A stretch of DNA of 64,000 nt, from assembly GCA_946122785.1 (NCBI GenBank), contig CAMGYJ010000010.1:47017134-47081133 (forward strand), given 5' to 3'. The stretch comes from Linum tenue. Lineage: Eukaryota > Streptophyta > Magnoliopsida > Malpighiales > Linaceae. The position numbers and the translations under genes were made by a program. This document shows positions 44,814 through 58,129 of this stretch, piece after piece. Numbering within the stretch: the first letter of the stretch is position 1; the number at the start of each line of letters is the position of its first letter. A model generated the notes under the pieces. That model ran no database searches. It saw only the letters and a list, made by a program, of their open reading frames with translations, and was not told the DNA's origin.

Positions 44814-44983
44814 TCAACAACTGATCCTTCAATAAAACCCCAAAAGCCCATTTGCAGCCCAATTGCGCGTGTCCAACAACGGCCCAACCTCTCCCTACGC
44901 CGTCGTTTTGCTCTCTCACAGTCTCCCGGGCATTCTGCTGAAAATCCATTCCCACCAACTCCCAGAGCTTTTTCTTTTCCTTC

Positions 44984-44993
44984 CATATATTAA
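44984..44993 (+). promoter_or_regulatory. TATA-like box of CYP98A gene
   Basis: CATATATTAA about 77-86 bp before ATG 45070, at a spacing that would leave a short leader. The overlapping upstream frame from 44863 is not the protein start. Confidence 0.4.
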
Positions 44994-45069
44994 AAGCACT
45001 CAAAATCCGCCATTTCCAATTCCCTCCTCCACCTTCAAAAATCGAATCCGAGAATCTCCCGCCGCCGCC

Positions 45070-47102
45070 ATGGCGCTCAGCCTGATCCTAATCGTCGTCT
45101 CCCTCCTCGCCTCCCTCCCCTTACTCTACTCCCTGCTCTACCGTCTCCGATTCAAGCTGCCCCCAGGCCCCCGCCCGCTCCCCGTCGTCGGCAACCTCTA
45201 CGACATCAAACCCGTCCGGTTCCGCTGCTTCGCCGAGTGGGCGGACCGGTACGGCCCGGTCATCTCCGTCTGGTTCGGCTCCACCCTCAACGTCGTCGTC
45301 TCCAGCACCGCGCTCGCCAAGGAGGTGCTGAAAGAGCACGACCAGCAGCTAGCGGATCGGCACCGGAGCAGGTCGGCGGCGAAGTTCAGCCGCGATGGGC
45401 AGGACCTGATCTGGGCCGACTACGGCCCACACTACGTGAAGGTGAGGAAGGTGTGTACCCTGGAGCTTTTCACCCCAAAGAGATTGGAAGGGCTGAGGCC
45501 GATTCGGGAGGATGAGGTCACCGCCATGGTTGAGTCCGTTTACCGCGACTGCTCCGATTCCGGTTCGTTAATCCTTAATCCTTACTTTCTTCAATTAGTA
45601 ATTAGGGACGAGAATTGAATTGAATATAATTGCTCTCCTGTTTATGTGTTAGTTAGGGTTAGGTGGATTGTGGAATCTTATCCTGTGTGTTTGATTAGAG
45701 ATCAAGCCAATCTGGTTGCTTTATCACGACGAATTCGAACCTTTGAATCGATCTCTAGACCATTTTTTCAATGTTGAGGCAGTGGAGAGTGAAAGAATTG
45801 GAATTTGCCGTTTCCTTATTTGGGTGGTTCCTAATTTTGGCAGAGAAGAGCTTGCAAGTGAAGAAGTACTTGGGTGCGGTGGCGTTCAACAACATAACCC
45901 GGCTGGCATTCGGGAAGAGGTTCGTGGACTCGGAGGGCGTGATGGACGCGCAAGGGCTCGAGTTCAAGGCGATCGTCTCGAACGGGCTCAAGCTGGGAGC
46001 GTCCCTTTCCATGGCGGAGCACATCGAGTGGCTGCGATGGATGTTCCCCTTGGAGGAAGGTGCGTTCGCTCAGCACGGTGCACGTAGGGATCGACTAACT
46101 CAGGCCATCATGGAGGAGCACACCGAGGCTCGCAAGAAGAGTGGGGATACGAAGCAGCATTTCGTCGATGCGTTGCTCACGTTGAAGGAGAAGTACGACC
46201 TCAGCGAGGACACCATCATCGGACTTCTCTGGGTACAGTTTTTTTCTCTTGCTGAATCCAAGCTTCCTTCACTTCACACTAACTAAAATATTGATGTTTG
46301 GATTAGCTAAATGATAGTTATTTTGATTATCTTCGTCAAGTTTGGTTTTTCCCCCTCGAAGAAACTGTCAATTGGATTGTTTGATTAGCTCCTCTGGTAG
46401 GGTAATGGAGGGCATAGAACCATAGACCATGTTATTGAAGCTTTTGAAACGTTGCAGGACATGATCACGGCAGGGATGGACACGACAGCGATCTCGTCTG
46501 AATGGGCGATGGCAGAGATCATCAAGCACCCGAGGGTCCAGCAGAAGCTGCACGAAGAGATGGACCGGGTCATCGGATTCGAACGAGTAATGATCGAGTC
46601 CGACTTCTCGAGCCTGCACTACCTCCAATGCGTCGTCAAGGAGTCACTCAGGCTGCACCCTCCGACCCCTCTAATGCTCCCCCACCGGTCCAACGCCAAC
46701 GTCAAGATCAGCGGCTACGATGTCCCCAAGGGATCGAACGTCCACGTCAACGTGTGGGCGGTGGCTCGTGATCCGGCGGTGTGGAAGGATCCGTTGGAGT
46801 TCAGGCCGGAGAGGTTCATGGAAGAGGACGTGGACATGAAGGGACACGATTTCCGGCTGCTGCCCTTTGGCGCCGGGAGGCGGGTTTGCCCCGGGGCGCA
46901 GCTGGGGATCAACTTGGTGACTTCGATGTTGGGTCATTTGTTGCACCATTTCCAGTGGAGTCCGCCGGAAGGGGTTAAGCCGGAGGAGATCGACATGTCG
47001 GAGAATCCCGGGTTGGTGACTTACATGCGGACGCCGGTGATGGCGACGGCTACTCCGCGGCTGCCTTCTCACTTGTACAAGCGTGTGGCTGCGGAGATGT
47101 AA
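45070..47102 (+). CDS. CYP98A: cytochrome P450 CYP98A, p-coumaroyl ester 3'-hydroxylase
   Basis: Exons 45070-45562, 45844-46232 and 46458-47102 give 508 residues, the usual CYP98A length. The protein has an N-terminal membrane anchor (about 1-25), then the hinge [21 protein letters not shown]-helix AGMDTT (299-304), E-x-x-R (E356/R359), PERF, and the heme-binding [10 protein letters not shown] (431-440, Cys 438). Long blocks such as [20 protein letters not shown] and [18 protein letters not shown] are typical of CYP98A. The enzyme sits on the ER membrane and 3'-hydroxylates p-coumaroyl shikimate or quinate on the route to caffeoyl and guaiacyl lignin units. The donor of exon 1 (CCG-GTTCG) was chosen by frame. 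All catalytic motifs are intact, so it is probably functional. Confidence 0.96.
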
Positions 47103-47109
47103 AAGAAAA

Positions 47110-50100
47110 GCCGGTTAGGAAATGTTTGTTGTACATTTTTATTGTACTCTGACTGAAAGGCGAGGATTCCAAAAACTTTGAAGATGGTTTTTTCTTCTGT
47201 ACTTGCTTGTATCATTTACAAACTTCTGGCATAAATTTGAAGAACCCAATTTTAGTTTTGGGTTTTTTTTTTTTTTGTGGGTATTTGATATGAAAAGATT
47301 AATTCTTAGTATGGTTGAATGTGTTTGTATGTGGAAGGATGAAAACGAATTATGAACTTCCGGTGGATGACACAATTCTTTCACTCTCTTTTCCCCAACT
47401 TACACTTCCATTTTGAAAATGTTCGTTGGGTGTTTTTGAATTTGGGTTCAATAGTAAATGACTAAATGCATACCTAACCTACCAACCTAATCACAACTCA
47501 CTTTTTATTTATTTATTCATGAATAATTGTTTTTTTTTACAAGCTACCAAAGATGACGGCCGAAATGTAAAGTTTATTCTGAAATTGAAACATGAAATCT
47601 AATAACCAGTTATGTAAAACCGCTAGATCAAGTCTTATTTTGCAATAGTTACTATCAACTCAAATGCTTAGCTTTACTAACTCATCTTCACTCAAGATAT
47701 GGAGAAAGTAGAAATTCATTTAAGATGAAATCTTTGGCGCTATTTGTTTGACACGACATAAAAAAAATTTGTGGGTGTTAACGAAGTCTGATGAAAACTG
47801 ACAGCTGGTGACTAACAATGAAATGATTTGTCAAGTCAGTGACTAATAAAAAATAAAAGTAATTCAAAGAGTAAACATAAAAAAAATTATGTAATTTAAG
47901 TATCCAAATATATAATTTAGCCTTTTGATTTTCTCATAAAAGTCGAATTTTTTTCCTGCCAATTCACTCCATATTGGATGTCAAAATGGGCTGAACTAAT
48001 ACCCCTAGCAAAACTACTTCTTCGCCGGCCCATGAGAGCTGGTTCTAGCATGATGTTTGGGTTTCTAAGATCTGGCATCTTTCAGCGGGAGGGCCCAAGG
48101 ACCATTGCAAACTAAGCCTTACACTTGAGCCCATATTTCGGATGAAAGTGGCTGAATTACACCATTTGTCACTCCGTTTATAAATTTTTTCTTCCATACA
48201 GCCCTTTCACCGATTATTACAGGTCGTCCATTTTTTTCAGTTTCCATTAACATCGTCATTTTTCTATGATATGGAAGATGAGTGTGCCGAATTAGCTAAC
48301 AAATTGCCGAGCCACCTAAATTAAACGTAAACTAAAATACACTCAAATCGTATAAAAAGCGAAACTCACTTAATCAACTTAAAAACTCATTTAAGAGAAT
48401 GATATAAACATTTCCTCAGTCACTAGTGATGTCAACTCCATAAAACGAAATCTTTGACAAAAATATATATACATATGCTCATGAAAGACATTTTTAATTA
48501 GCACTGAAAAAACTCCCTTAAAATTAAAAGATACCCCGAATTAGTCCCTTGACTATATTATATAACACACTTTGCCCTTTTATGTAAAAAAAATCCTTTT
48601 GATTGACGTAGGTTAAGTACTAACTATTTATGTGATGAACTATCCCATCAATCGGGTCTATGTTCATGAAGAATCAAAGGGGGAACACAAGGAAAATAAA
48701 TTGGATTGAATTAAGAACATCCCACTTCACATATATATAGTCTAAACTTGATAATTAAGCATCTGATACTCACCAATTTAGACTCTGTATTATATATCGA
48801 TCATTAACTAAGCCAAAAGGATATAATAATAGAAATTTTGCTTTCGGTTACTCGTTTTGAATCAACCTTAAGAAGCTAGCATTCAAGTTTAGGTCATATA
48901 TTATCTTGGTAGCTTAGGTTAGCTATGTAGGGAAGAGACTTTTGCCATTGCCTGGTTTTGGCTACATGTGTACACATAAGTTAGTGGTTCTAGAAATTCT
49001 AGAAACCCTAATTATATAGTTAGTGGTTCTATACAGCAGTCTCAAATTCTCATTTTCGCTCCGACCGATCATATTGAATATCTGTTTTATGAGTAGGTTA
49101 TGATTAGTGATTGGGGTGAGTGTAATTTTGTCTTTTCTAGCGTCATGGAGAGGCCTTGCCGCCTTGGCACCATGGTTATTTCTTTCCGTCCCTTTTCTCG
49201 ACAATTATGGGAGAAGCGAAACATCCTTTGGTTGCAATGATATATGATGTTGATATGGTTCGTTAATGTATTCGATACGAGTCTTTGGCAATGCCCTTCA
49301 CTAAACTAGTTTATAAAAAGTTTTTCTTATGTCATTTGTAAATAATTAACATTGAAATCGTAAATCTAAATAAATGGGTGTTCTCAAATATTTAATTTTT
49401 ACCAATGAAAAAAGTTTGATTTAAAATTAGGAATGACACTTGAAATGGTGGAAATATTGCTCACAAACTAATCAACTATCTTCTCCCTTACTTTATGCAA
49501 TAATGGTAGAAATGAAACAAAGAGAAGCAAACAGGTTGGGCATTAGGAAAGAGAAGCAAACAGGTTGGGCATTATTGGTTGATTTAACAACTTAACAATC
49601 TCCTCTCACATCTCATCCCAATTGCTCTAGTTAGGGATAGCCTCAATACTCAAAAATCAAAATTGCCAAAAAAAACAAAAAAAAATTAAAATCATTCCAA
49701 TATTAAATTGTTTTCCCAATGAAATAAAAAATTTGCAAGCAATGGCAATGTCATGCTTTATAGTTAAACAATAAACAATATAATCATCTCAATATCCTTA
49801 CCCGAATTATATATAGAATAACTTCACACAATGAGAGGTTTTGTTACTGTATTTTAATTGAATCGAAATTGTCACCACCTCCATCCAACAATCGCAAAAC
49901 ACTTCTGTAAGCACATACTCAAAGACCGAATTGTAATCACTTTGAAAAAAAACTGAGTGAAGAGAGGGAGAGCTAACAATGTCAACAAGACATGTAAAGT
50001 AATCAAGAGGCATTATTTGTCCCCACAATTCACTTAGTAGCTAACCAGAGTGGCTTGTCAATTACTTAACATGAATTAATTCACTTTTATGGATACATCA

Positions 50101-53100
50101 ACCTCAGACTTTCTCATCATTGTTCATCATCATAGAAAGATGGGAAAAAAGAAGGAAAATTTCCCAACCATGGGGGGATATTTGGTGCATGTTGCGGTGA
50201 AGATGATGATGTTTTATTGTTAATTATGCAATCAAAGGACCCACTCAAAGAAAAAATCTCATCAATTCATAGGGTGAGTGGTATCTAATAATCTCAAAGC
50301 AATCTTTGATTCAAGATCCAAGTATGAGTAGCTATCATAATATATCCACCCAAAAAAAAAAAAATAGAAAGAAAGAAAAAGGGTGATGAGAACCCAAACA
50401 AACAAGGAAGAGCCATTGTCAATCAAACCCCAAAAGCAAGGAGAGGTCACATGAGATGTTCATTTTGACCCCAACATGAAGAATAATCACAAGTCCCACT
50501 CAAATTTCAAGCCAACAAACAACTAGCTAGCTTGCACTACTAGTCTCGCAATTTGAATCCGAATTTGATTTTGCCCTTGAGCCGGTTGTGATGTGTGAAT
50601 TTTATATGAAATCGGATCAATCCAGCTATGATGTTCACAGCTCCCGTGCTCACAAGGCACCCAATCGTTACGTTCATCCAATAGTCGTGGAACTTTCAAC
50701 ATGTGATCCGACGAACCGCGAGTCCCTGTGAAACGCGTTCTCACATATTTGGATGAGAGCATTTTAGTAAAATCCAAATTAGAGAACTTTTTTGATGATG
50801 AGAACCCACATAGGAGAGCCTCATGTACCCAACTATATGCCAATTAATGTCCATAATGCAAGAGAAAGAAGAGGAAGAGAAGGAATGAGAACAAAGAGAA
50901 AAAAGTGAAATGACCCCTCCCCTCTCGAGGAACCATCTTCTCCAAGTTGTTTTTGGTGGCATTCCATCATTGTTTTGTTTTTGGTGGTAAAATGATGTGT
51001 ATGAAGAGAAGCCACATATATGATTATGGTGCATTATGCAAGGAAAAGCTAAAAAGTTTGGAAAACATTGATGAAGATTGTCATTTTACAGGTGAACAAC
51101 TTAATTTCATGCGTCATCAATTTTCTTGTCCTATCATTTACCCGTCCATTATAACTCAAGTCACTAGAGTTAAATAAATAGCTGTTTTAGTTGAGTACAA
51201 GCTTATGCTAATTTACGTCACTTCCAAATATTATCAACCGTGCGAAATGATCACATCCTTAATTACCATCCACAAAACACTGATTATGACATATTTTGTT
51301 AAACAATCAAAACCAATCGTATAATATACAATATTTTCAACATAATGTCTAATTAGTGAAGTAAAGTGTCGCTATTTATGTATATAGCCATTGGCTCCTT
51401 GCGATTTGGAAGCATTTCGTTTGTAAGTATTTGCCCGTACGTGGAAAAGGTAAACGATGCCCTCGAAAGCAGCCGGGCCGTAATCTAGATGAAGGGCAAA
51501 TGGCAAAACAACGATAACAAAGTTTTCATTTGAAGAATCTATCACGCGAAGCGCAGCGAAAAATAAGCAGATTTATGTGAGTTCACTAATACGATGCGTG
51601 TTACGTCTAATTCATGAACATGAGAGACCAGTTTTTTTATACTTGGGGAGGATACCGTTTAATTACAAAAGAATTTAGAAGGTATATATAACACCTTCTC
51701 CCTATATGATCTAACACTAAAATATAACTTGTAAAGGAAAAAAGTTACAAAATGGGTCCAGAGCAGAAAACCGCATACCTCGTAACTTCTACTCGACGTT
51801 AGGTAAGCAAACTTCAAGTCACATTGCATTAACATTCTCCAAGACAGATCCAGATTTTGTGGGGGTCGAGGATCGTAGTATTATTACGATATACACATCT
51901 ATACGAAGAATGAGAATCCATGCTTCGTGAATGGATTCTCCTCCACGACAATCCATTTCAAATCAATACTACTATCGGATTCAATCTTGAAGGACGGTTC
52001 CCATTTGAAATGATCCACAAACAAGTAGAGGAGAGGGTGATCATGCACCTAAGTAAACACGATCTTAAATGAAAGAACCCTCCATCTAACGTTCTAATTA
52101 ATTAACTAAACCACTTAATTACAATATTTCGTTGAAATGGTCTTCAAAAAGATTAAATGACCATTGTTTATGAGACAAATCCAAGGACTTTCAAACAATA
52201 GTATGGTGAGAATCGAAGTTTTTATATTAGGTGGGTGCATATAATATATAAAATCATATTAATACAAATAGGTCACGCAATTGCATGGGGGAGAAAAAAA
52301 ATCAAGAAAATATGTAGCAGATATTGACCATTCTAATTAGAAGATAATAAAAAAAAATTATACTTATAATTTTTGTTGCTAACTATCTTGCTTATTGGGA
52401 TCCTGAGTTATTTTAGGGGCTTTCACATTATAAGTAATCTGAACATTCAATTATCTTATTGAATTGGCTTAATTATATTGTCGAGATCTAAAAAATGTAA
52501 TTGATTAATTGTATGCATTAAGATGCTACACCAAATAAAAATTGGAAAGGTATATGATTATATTTGTTTAATATTTCTAAATCCTGGTTTACTACATTTG
52601 TTTAATATGATTATATAACTTGAAATTATGGCTATCCATTTATTATGCATTAAAACACCCGCGTATGAATTTCTAAAATTGTAATCGTATAAATATTTGA
52701 ATGATTCTGATCTAGTTCATGGCCTAGTAGAACTAGAAGGCGCTCTGGTAAGGTCCTCACGGACAGAAAAAGATTGCAATCAAATGACATTGCTTCTTCA
52801 GCCCGAACCAAGGAATTCTAAGATTAAGCCCGAACCAAGGAATTCTAAGATTAAGCCGAAAGGCGTAATCGATGTCCAACCAAAAGTTTATTATACGGGA
52901 ACCCGAATGAACGAAATAATGAATTAAAAGAAACTGCTTTAAATACAAGCAAGTCGTGAATAATTTTCACGTTAAGCTAATGATTGATGTTTATTTATGA
53001 GGAGATGACACCAAAATTTCGCAACCCTTCGCAACCCACATGTGTTGGTAGGAAACAGCCAAAACCCCATTCAATTTTAATAGTCCATTGGGATTGGAGT

Positions 53101-56100
53101 GGTCAAGAAAAAATGTATAACATTCGTATAATATCTGTTCTTATATTCGTACACACATCTCTTTTCGAAGTGGGACTCAAATTTTATTTTATTTTTCAAT
53201 GTGGAGGATCAAATTTACCAATAATAAAATTTGGGGTATTTTCCATGAAATCTGCCAAGCTTATAAAGTCCTCATGATGAGCTGAGGCCTGAGGAGCTGT
53301 GGTGTGATGGGGCCTGGCTTGGTTGGATATTCCAAGACTATATAGAATACATATTCTTCAGAAGTTCGATAGTTGACTGAGGAAGGGATTGCATACGACT
53401 TGAGACCAATCGGTTCTTCACATTGTACTAATTTTAGGTAAATCTTGATTGTTACTTGCTCCGATCGTTCTGAAGTGTCTATTTAAGCCAACAAGAGATT
53501 TTGGTAAATTCGTTAGTTCACTGATGAACAAAGTTAATATTCGAGAGAGATAAATATATTGTTGGGAGTCCTCTTCTACCGTTCTTTCTATCCCCTTGAT
53601 CGTTATGACATTAATGTTTGTACTCTTCATTTGTCGTGCGCCTCAACAATAAAGTATTGCCGCAAACTAAAATAGGTGCATGATGACGTGTGTTTTTCCT
53701 CCTGGTGGTCGTCCTACAACTCGTCATTATTATAATTGGGCCACACCCCTACGCCGACGAACGGGCTTATGAGCCGCTTCTCCCATTTGGTCGAGTGGGC
53801 TTAGTTACCTTGTAATGGACCCAACAAAAAACAATCCACGATAATGAGATTTTTTGTTCGAATCTCTATGATCCCCAATGCTAGTACTTGATGGGGAGTG
53901 CAAGTGAATGATAGTAGTATAAGATTCATTATTGTTGGTGTTCATCCAAGAACTCGAGTTGCTTATATCAACCTGTTATTAACATTTTCTTCGTGACAAT
54001 ATTTCACTCACCCAACTCAACAGAATAATATCCAATTTTCTCTACAACATTTAAAGGGGATTATTCTTATTTCTTAATTGTGGGAAAAGGTCAATAAATA
54101 GAGGGGGGAAACAGAAATGAATTGGCTTGACAATGAAGGAAACACAAATACAAATTAAGCAAAGGGAACCAAATGGAGACAGTCAGTCAGCACCTCAGCC
54201 GTATAGCCAAAGCCCAAAAGGGCCAAAAGAAAACACATCTCAAGAAATTCTGGCGGTTTTGTCTCAATCTGTCCTCTAACTAGTCACCAAAAGGGTAAAA
54301 AAAAAAAAAAATACAAGTAATCCAAGCATATTCTACTCATAAATTTGTCCTTATGATGATCAACATTACAATGTAATTTTGAAGTTGTACCGAATAAGTT
54401 TTATAACTATTTATAATATGAACATATGGTAATTGATTTCTGCATAGATTCACACACTTCTCTGTTCATTATTACACTTGCAATCGAGAATTAAGATCAT
54501 TCTGAAACGAATCAGATAACCAAAATGACAATTACATAACTGTAACCCAAAATTATTAGTCTACCACAGACAGATAATTTTTTTACTCTTAATTACCCTT
54601 TAATCACTCTATTTATTAATTAACTTGAAAATTTGGGAAACAAAAAGGGACAGTTTTAAGGTCAAAAGAGTTGCTTGCTACCTGCTTTTTTTCCTCCTGC
54701 TGGTCTGGTTGTAACCTTGTGAGGTGCTCAGTCCCCTGGAATCTCTCTTTGTGGCTTCTTCCCACTAGAGAGAAGGAAGAGAAAAAAAGGAGTGTGAGAG
54801 AAAGTGAAACATAAAGATAGGGGGAAAGCATAAATAATTAATCAAGGGAAAGAAATTCATATCCAATTCATAGCAATTGCAAATCCAGCTCATTTGATTC
54901 AATTTTCTTATTAAGCTCCAAATTTGGTGTTATTGGCTCCTTGATCTAGTAAAACCTAAAAAGTCCCACCTTGGCCCTCCCTATAGGGTTATTACATTTA
55001 TTAGACATTTGGAGGTGCACAATTCACAATCATGTGCTTTGTATTTGGTACAAGAAGATAACCATGGAAGATTTTAAAATCAAGAATAATACAAATTACA
55101 TGAACTACAAAGGACGAGCAAAATATAACAGTACGTAGCTCAATTGGTAACGTGTTGCGCTCACATGGAAGAGTTCTTAAGTACAAATCCACGTTTCCAA
55201 AAAAAGGTGTTCCTAAAAGCATTCTTTCTTCCACTCTTATAAAAATGAAGTGTAACATAGTTCTGCAAGCAATTGTAACATAGTTATGCAACCCACAGTG
55301 TAATAAAGTCGACTTGAGGAAATGAACATAGTAAATTAAGTGTAAAATGTTTTTGAACGACACTTATTGCCGAGTCTAGTGTTTGCTTTCTATCATCAAC
55401 AAATCAAGCACATACAACTGAAAGAAAAGAAAAATGCCTACAAGGAAGATGACGTGAAACAGGCCAACTATCTCGCGGTTGTCGTCCTCTCTCAAGTATT
55501 ATTGGGTCGAAAAGATCTTGTGGAACTTTGCTTCTCGTTGTTAGTAACCCAACACCAGCCCATATAATGTTGAGTCACTTACTATGGGAGGATGATTAAT
55601 GTACTACTACTCTCCCACCTCTAATGGTTTGGGGTTCAATCCACCTATATACCACCTAGCTAGCCTTCCTTTTTCCCCCCAATTTGGAATGTGTTTGGCT
55701 TTTGACACTAGGCTTTGTAGCAAAATAAGTAACAAGGAGGAGAACATATTCAATGAACCATGAAACATGAAAACTATATGCTATATACAAAATGGTGGTG
55801 ATGGTTTTTCCTTTCTCATGTGTTTTCCTTTCCTTCCCTCTCACTCAAGGTAACATACATAGCAATGAATTTGGATCATCCATTTTGGTCATAATACATT
55901 CAAACATCCATATCCACATCCACCATCTCACATAGTCACATGTTAGGTTTCTCCTCTTAGTTTGGGACAAAAAATTCTTCATGGTACTATCAAGTAGGGC
56001 CTTTCCATTATGTACATTTTTTTGTTACCTCTTCTTCTGTTGGTTGCCCCCATGTAGCTTTGTGTTGTACTATCAGTCTTCTTATGATAAAAATGAGTGG

Positions 56101-56700
56101 AGAGGGAAGTTTTGATCCGTACTATTAATTGGATAACGTTCACACACTCGTTAACATCAGGAAAGATTCAATTACAAAGCATGCGGCTTTGTTTTGTACA
56201 ATCATTAGAAGATTATCGGTGACTAGATTTGAATAAACCCAAATTCGATGAAATAATAAGTTGTCGACGGAAGAACTTATCAAATGCCATAAGCGAGATC
56301 AATATTCGTTGCTAAAGAATGATTAGTGTAAAATCGTAGATTAGATTACCCATCAAGTAAGCTATGTAGTTGATGCAATTTTTCTCTATATTCAATCCTT
56401 GTCTGCAAAAATTGTCTGTGTTTCATGAATCTACTAGTTATTTACGGGTCGTGGGTTGCATCGGACGTAGGTGTCGTGATGAATTGACCAAATCGATCCA
56501 AAATCAACGTTTTTCGATAATTTATTGTTTTGTATATGCAGAAATGTCACCTGATTTACAAGGGAGAGAAAGGAATCGAACTAAATCATAATAACCCTAA
56601 TCGAAAATCAAACAAACTGGAGACTAATCTCTCCTGTATTTTAAGTATTTAGCTAAACTACCAAAATTCATCATTCTTTTTTTACTTAATCCTTCTCTCC
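47110..56700. other. gene-poor region
   Basis: AT-rich, with no reading frame I can support. Small tandem repeats occur at about 49519-49576 (29-bp period, GAGAAGCAAACAGGTTGGGC) and about 52801-52856 (27-bp period, CGAACCAAGGAATTCTAAG). A SINE-like remnant lies at 55136-55190. The frames at 50523-51034 and 55001-55363 look random. Confidence 0.5.
55136..55215 (+). mobile_element. possible tRNA-like SINE remnant
   Basis: TAGCTCAATTGG (55136-55147) is a fair A box, and AGTACAAATCC (55180-55190) is a weak B box, followed by an A-rich stretch at about 55200. Short and diverged; it could be chance. Confidence 0.3.
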
Positions 56701-56725
56701 TGCGGATTTTTACAAGGGTTGATTG

Positions 56726-58003
56726 TCAAAACGGCATAATGTGGGTGGTCTTGGTGTCGTAACTAGAAAGGCACGACTTGGAATTCACCCGGAAAATCCT
56801 CAACAAGTCCGTCGACATCCCCCTCACCGCCGGCGAGCAGTTGCTCTGCATCAGCAGCAGGATCCTCGTCAGCCCGTTGCTCCTGACCACCGCGTCCGCC
56901 GCCTTCTGGTCCCTGAACAGGTAGCACGCCGTCCACAGTATCGTCACCGCGACCTCCGTCGCCGCGTCGGACACCTTCATCGCCTTCCTCACCACCGCCT
57001 CCACGCAGCCGGAGTCCCCGCACAGCTCCGCCATCCCTTCCCGGCACGACGAGACCGACTCGAGCAGCTTCAGGGCCTTCTCCGCCGTCGGGGCCGGGAC
57101 CGACGGGGATCTGAGGACCTCGCGGAGCTTCCCGATCGCTCTCAGGCGGACGAGCTGCGGCTTCACGCGCTTCGGCATTGAGATCGAGATCAGGCACGAG
57201 AGGACGGCGTCGATGAGAGGCGGATCGGTCCGTGGAGCGATGGAATTGACCAGGTGGAGCAGTAATCCGTCGCTTTCCGCCACAGCGAGCTTCGATTCGG
57301 CGTCGATGGCGATTGATTGGATGATCCGTACCGCTGCGATTCGCGATTCCGGCCGGCTGCTCCCCTGTTTCATGACGCGGAGGAGCGACGGCGGCAGCGA
57401 ATTGGGGGATTTCTCCTTTGGAATCAGTAACAATCGCTTCAGCTCGTGAAAATCCCCAAATTCGGTCGACACCGAATCCAAAACCCTAACCGCAAGCTCC
57501 ACCACCGGCGGGGAAAGATCCTTGTCATCCGAATGAATCAGGAGAGCAGCGAGCATTGCGACGAATCCGTCCATCTTCGCCAGGAACCTCCGATTCTCGC
57601 TGGATTCCTCGGCAAAAGACGCGATTTTCGACAGGTCGTCGAAGGAGCAATTTCTTCCGGATTCCTTCTCCTCGCCTCCGATTTCCTTGACGACGAGCTG
57701 GATTTTGTCCGGGGAGAGCGGCGATGCCGACTCGGCCGAGGAGTCGTCGAGCGGATTGTGGCGGTTTTGGCTGGACCAGGTCTGGATGAGGCGGTGGAGG
57801 TTGGCGTTGGGGACGAACTCCTTTGTGTCGAGGACCTGCATCGTCGCCGGGCAGGTGTTGTTGCCGGAGTCGAGCCAGCGCTGGATGCTGGAGCGGTCGT
57901 AGGTGACGCCGGTGGAGAGGCTGACGGGGGATTTCATCACGTCGAGCGAAATCGGACACCGGAAGTAGCTCGGCACCGTTATGTACAAGTCGTCCCTCAC
58001 CAT
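56726..58003 (-). CDS. U-box E3 ubiquitin ligase with ARM repeats (PUB27/28-like)
   Basis: An intronless gene of 425 residues. The U-box occupies about 10-85: TVPSYFRCPISLDVMKSPVS, then TGVTYDRSSIQRWLDSGNNT, CPATMQ, and FVPNANLHRLIQTW. The rest is a helical ARM-repeat region (HELKRLLLIPKEKS, AVRIIQSIAIDAESKLAVAE, SGCVEAVVRKAMKVS). U-box proteins bind an E2 and ubiquitinate targets; the ARM part usually binds the substrate. Length and U-box sequence suggest the PUB27/28/29 group, based on memory of the family. The long plus-strand frames over this gene are antisense shadows due to high GC. Confidence 0.93.
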   Translation of the reverse strand: MVRDDLYITVPSYFRCPISLDVMKSPVSLSTGVTYDRSSIQRWLDSGNNTCPATMQVLDTKEFVPNANLHRLIQTWSSQNRHNPLDDSSAESASPLSPDKIQLVVKEIGGEEKESGRNCSFDDLSKIASFAEESSENRRFLAKMDGFVAMLAALLIHSDDKDLSPPVVELAVRVLDSVSTEFGDFHELKRLLLIPKEKSPNSLPPSLLRVMKQGSSRPESRIAAVRIIQSIAIDAESKLAVAESDGLLLHLVNSIAPRTDPPLIDAVLSCLISISMPKRVKPQLVRLRAIGKLREVLRSPSVPAPTAEKALKLLESVSSCREGMAELCGDSGCVEAVVRKAMKVSDAATEVAVTILWTACYLFRDQKAADAVVRSNGLTRILLLMQSNCSPAVRGMSTDLLRIFRVNSKSCLSSYDTKTTHIMPF

Positions 58004-58084
58004 GTTCGATTCGTTTTGGGATTTTGTCTTCTGTTTGTTTGCCGAGAAAATTAAATCTACAGGTAAACGGAGAGAAAATGGAAC

Positions 58085-58089
<5 letters not shown>

Positions 58090-58116
<27 letters not shown>
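58090..58116. repeat. GA microsatellite in U-box gene leader
   Basis: An uninterrupted run of about 12-13 GA units (as AG on the plus strand), about 90 bp upstream of the U-box start codon; it would lie in the 5' UTR or core promoter (CT repeat on the coding strand). Plant leaders often carry such CT/GA tracts. Confidence 0.7.
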
Positions 58117-58123
<7 letters not shown>

Positions 58124-58129
58124 ATGGGA

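Noticed and set aside
50523..51034. Two overlapping minus-strand frames of about 100 codons
   Set aside because: No recognisable domain, AT-rich surroundings, composition close to random.
56723..58054. Several long plus-strand frames (e.g. 56723-57181, 57446-58054)
   Set aside because: They are antisense or frame shadows of the GC-rich U-box gene and have Arg/His-rich, non-protein-like composition.
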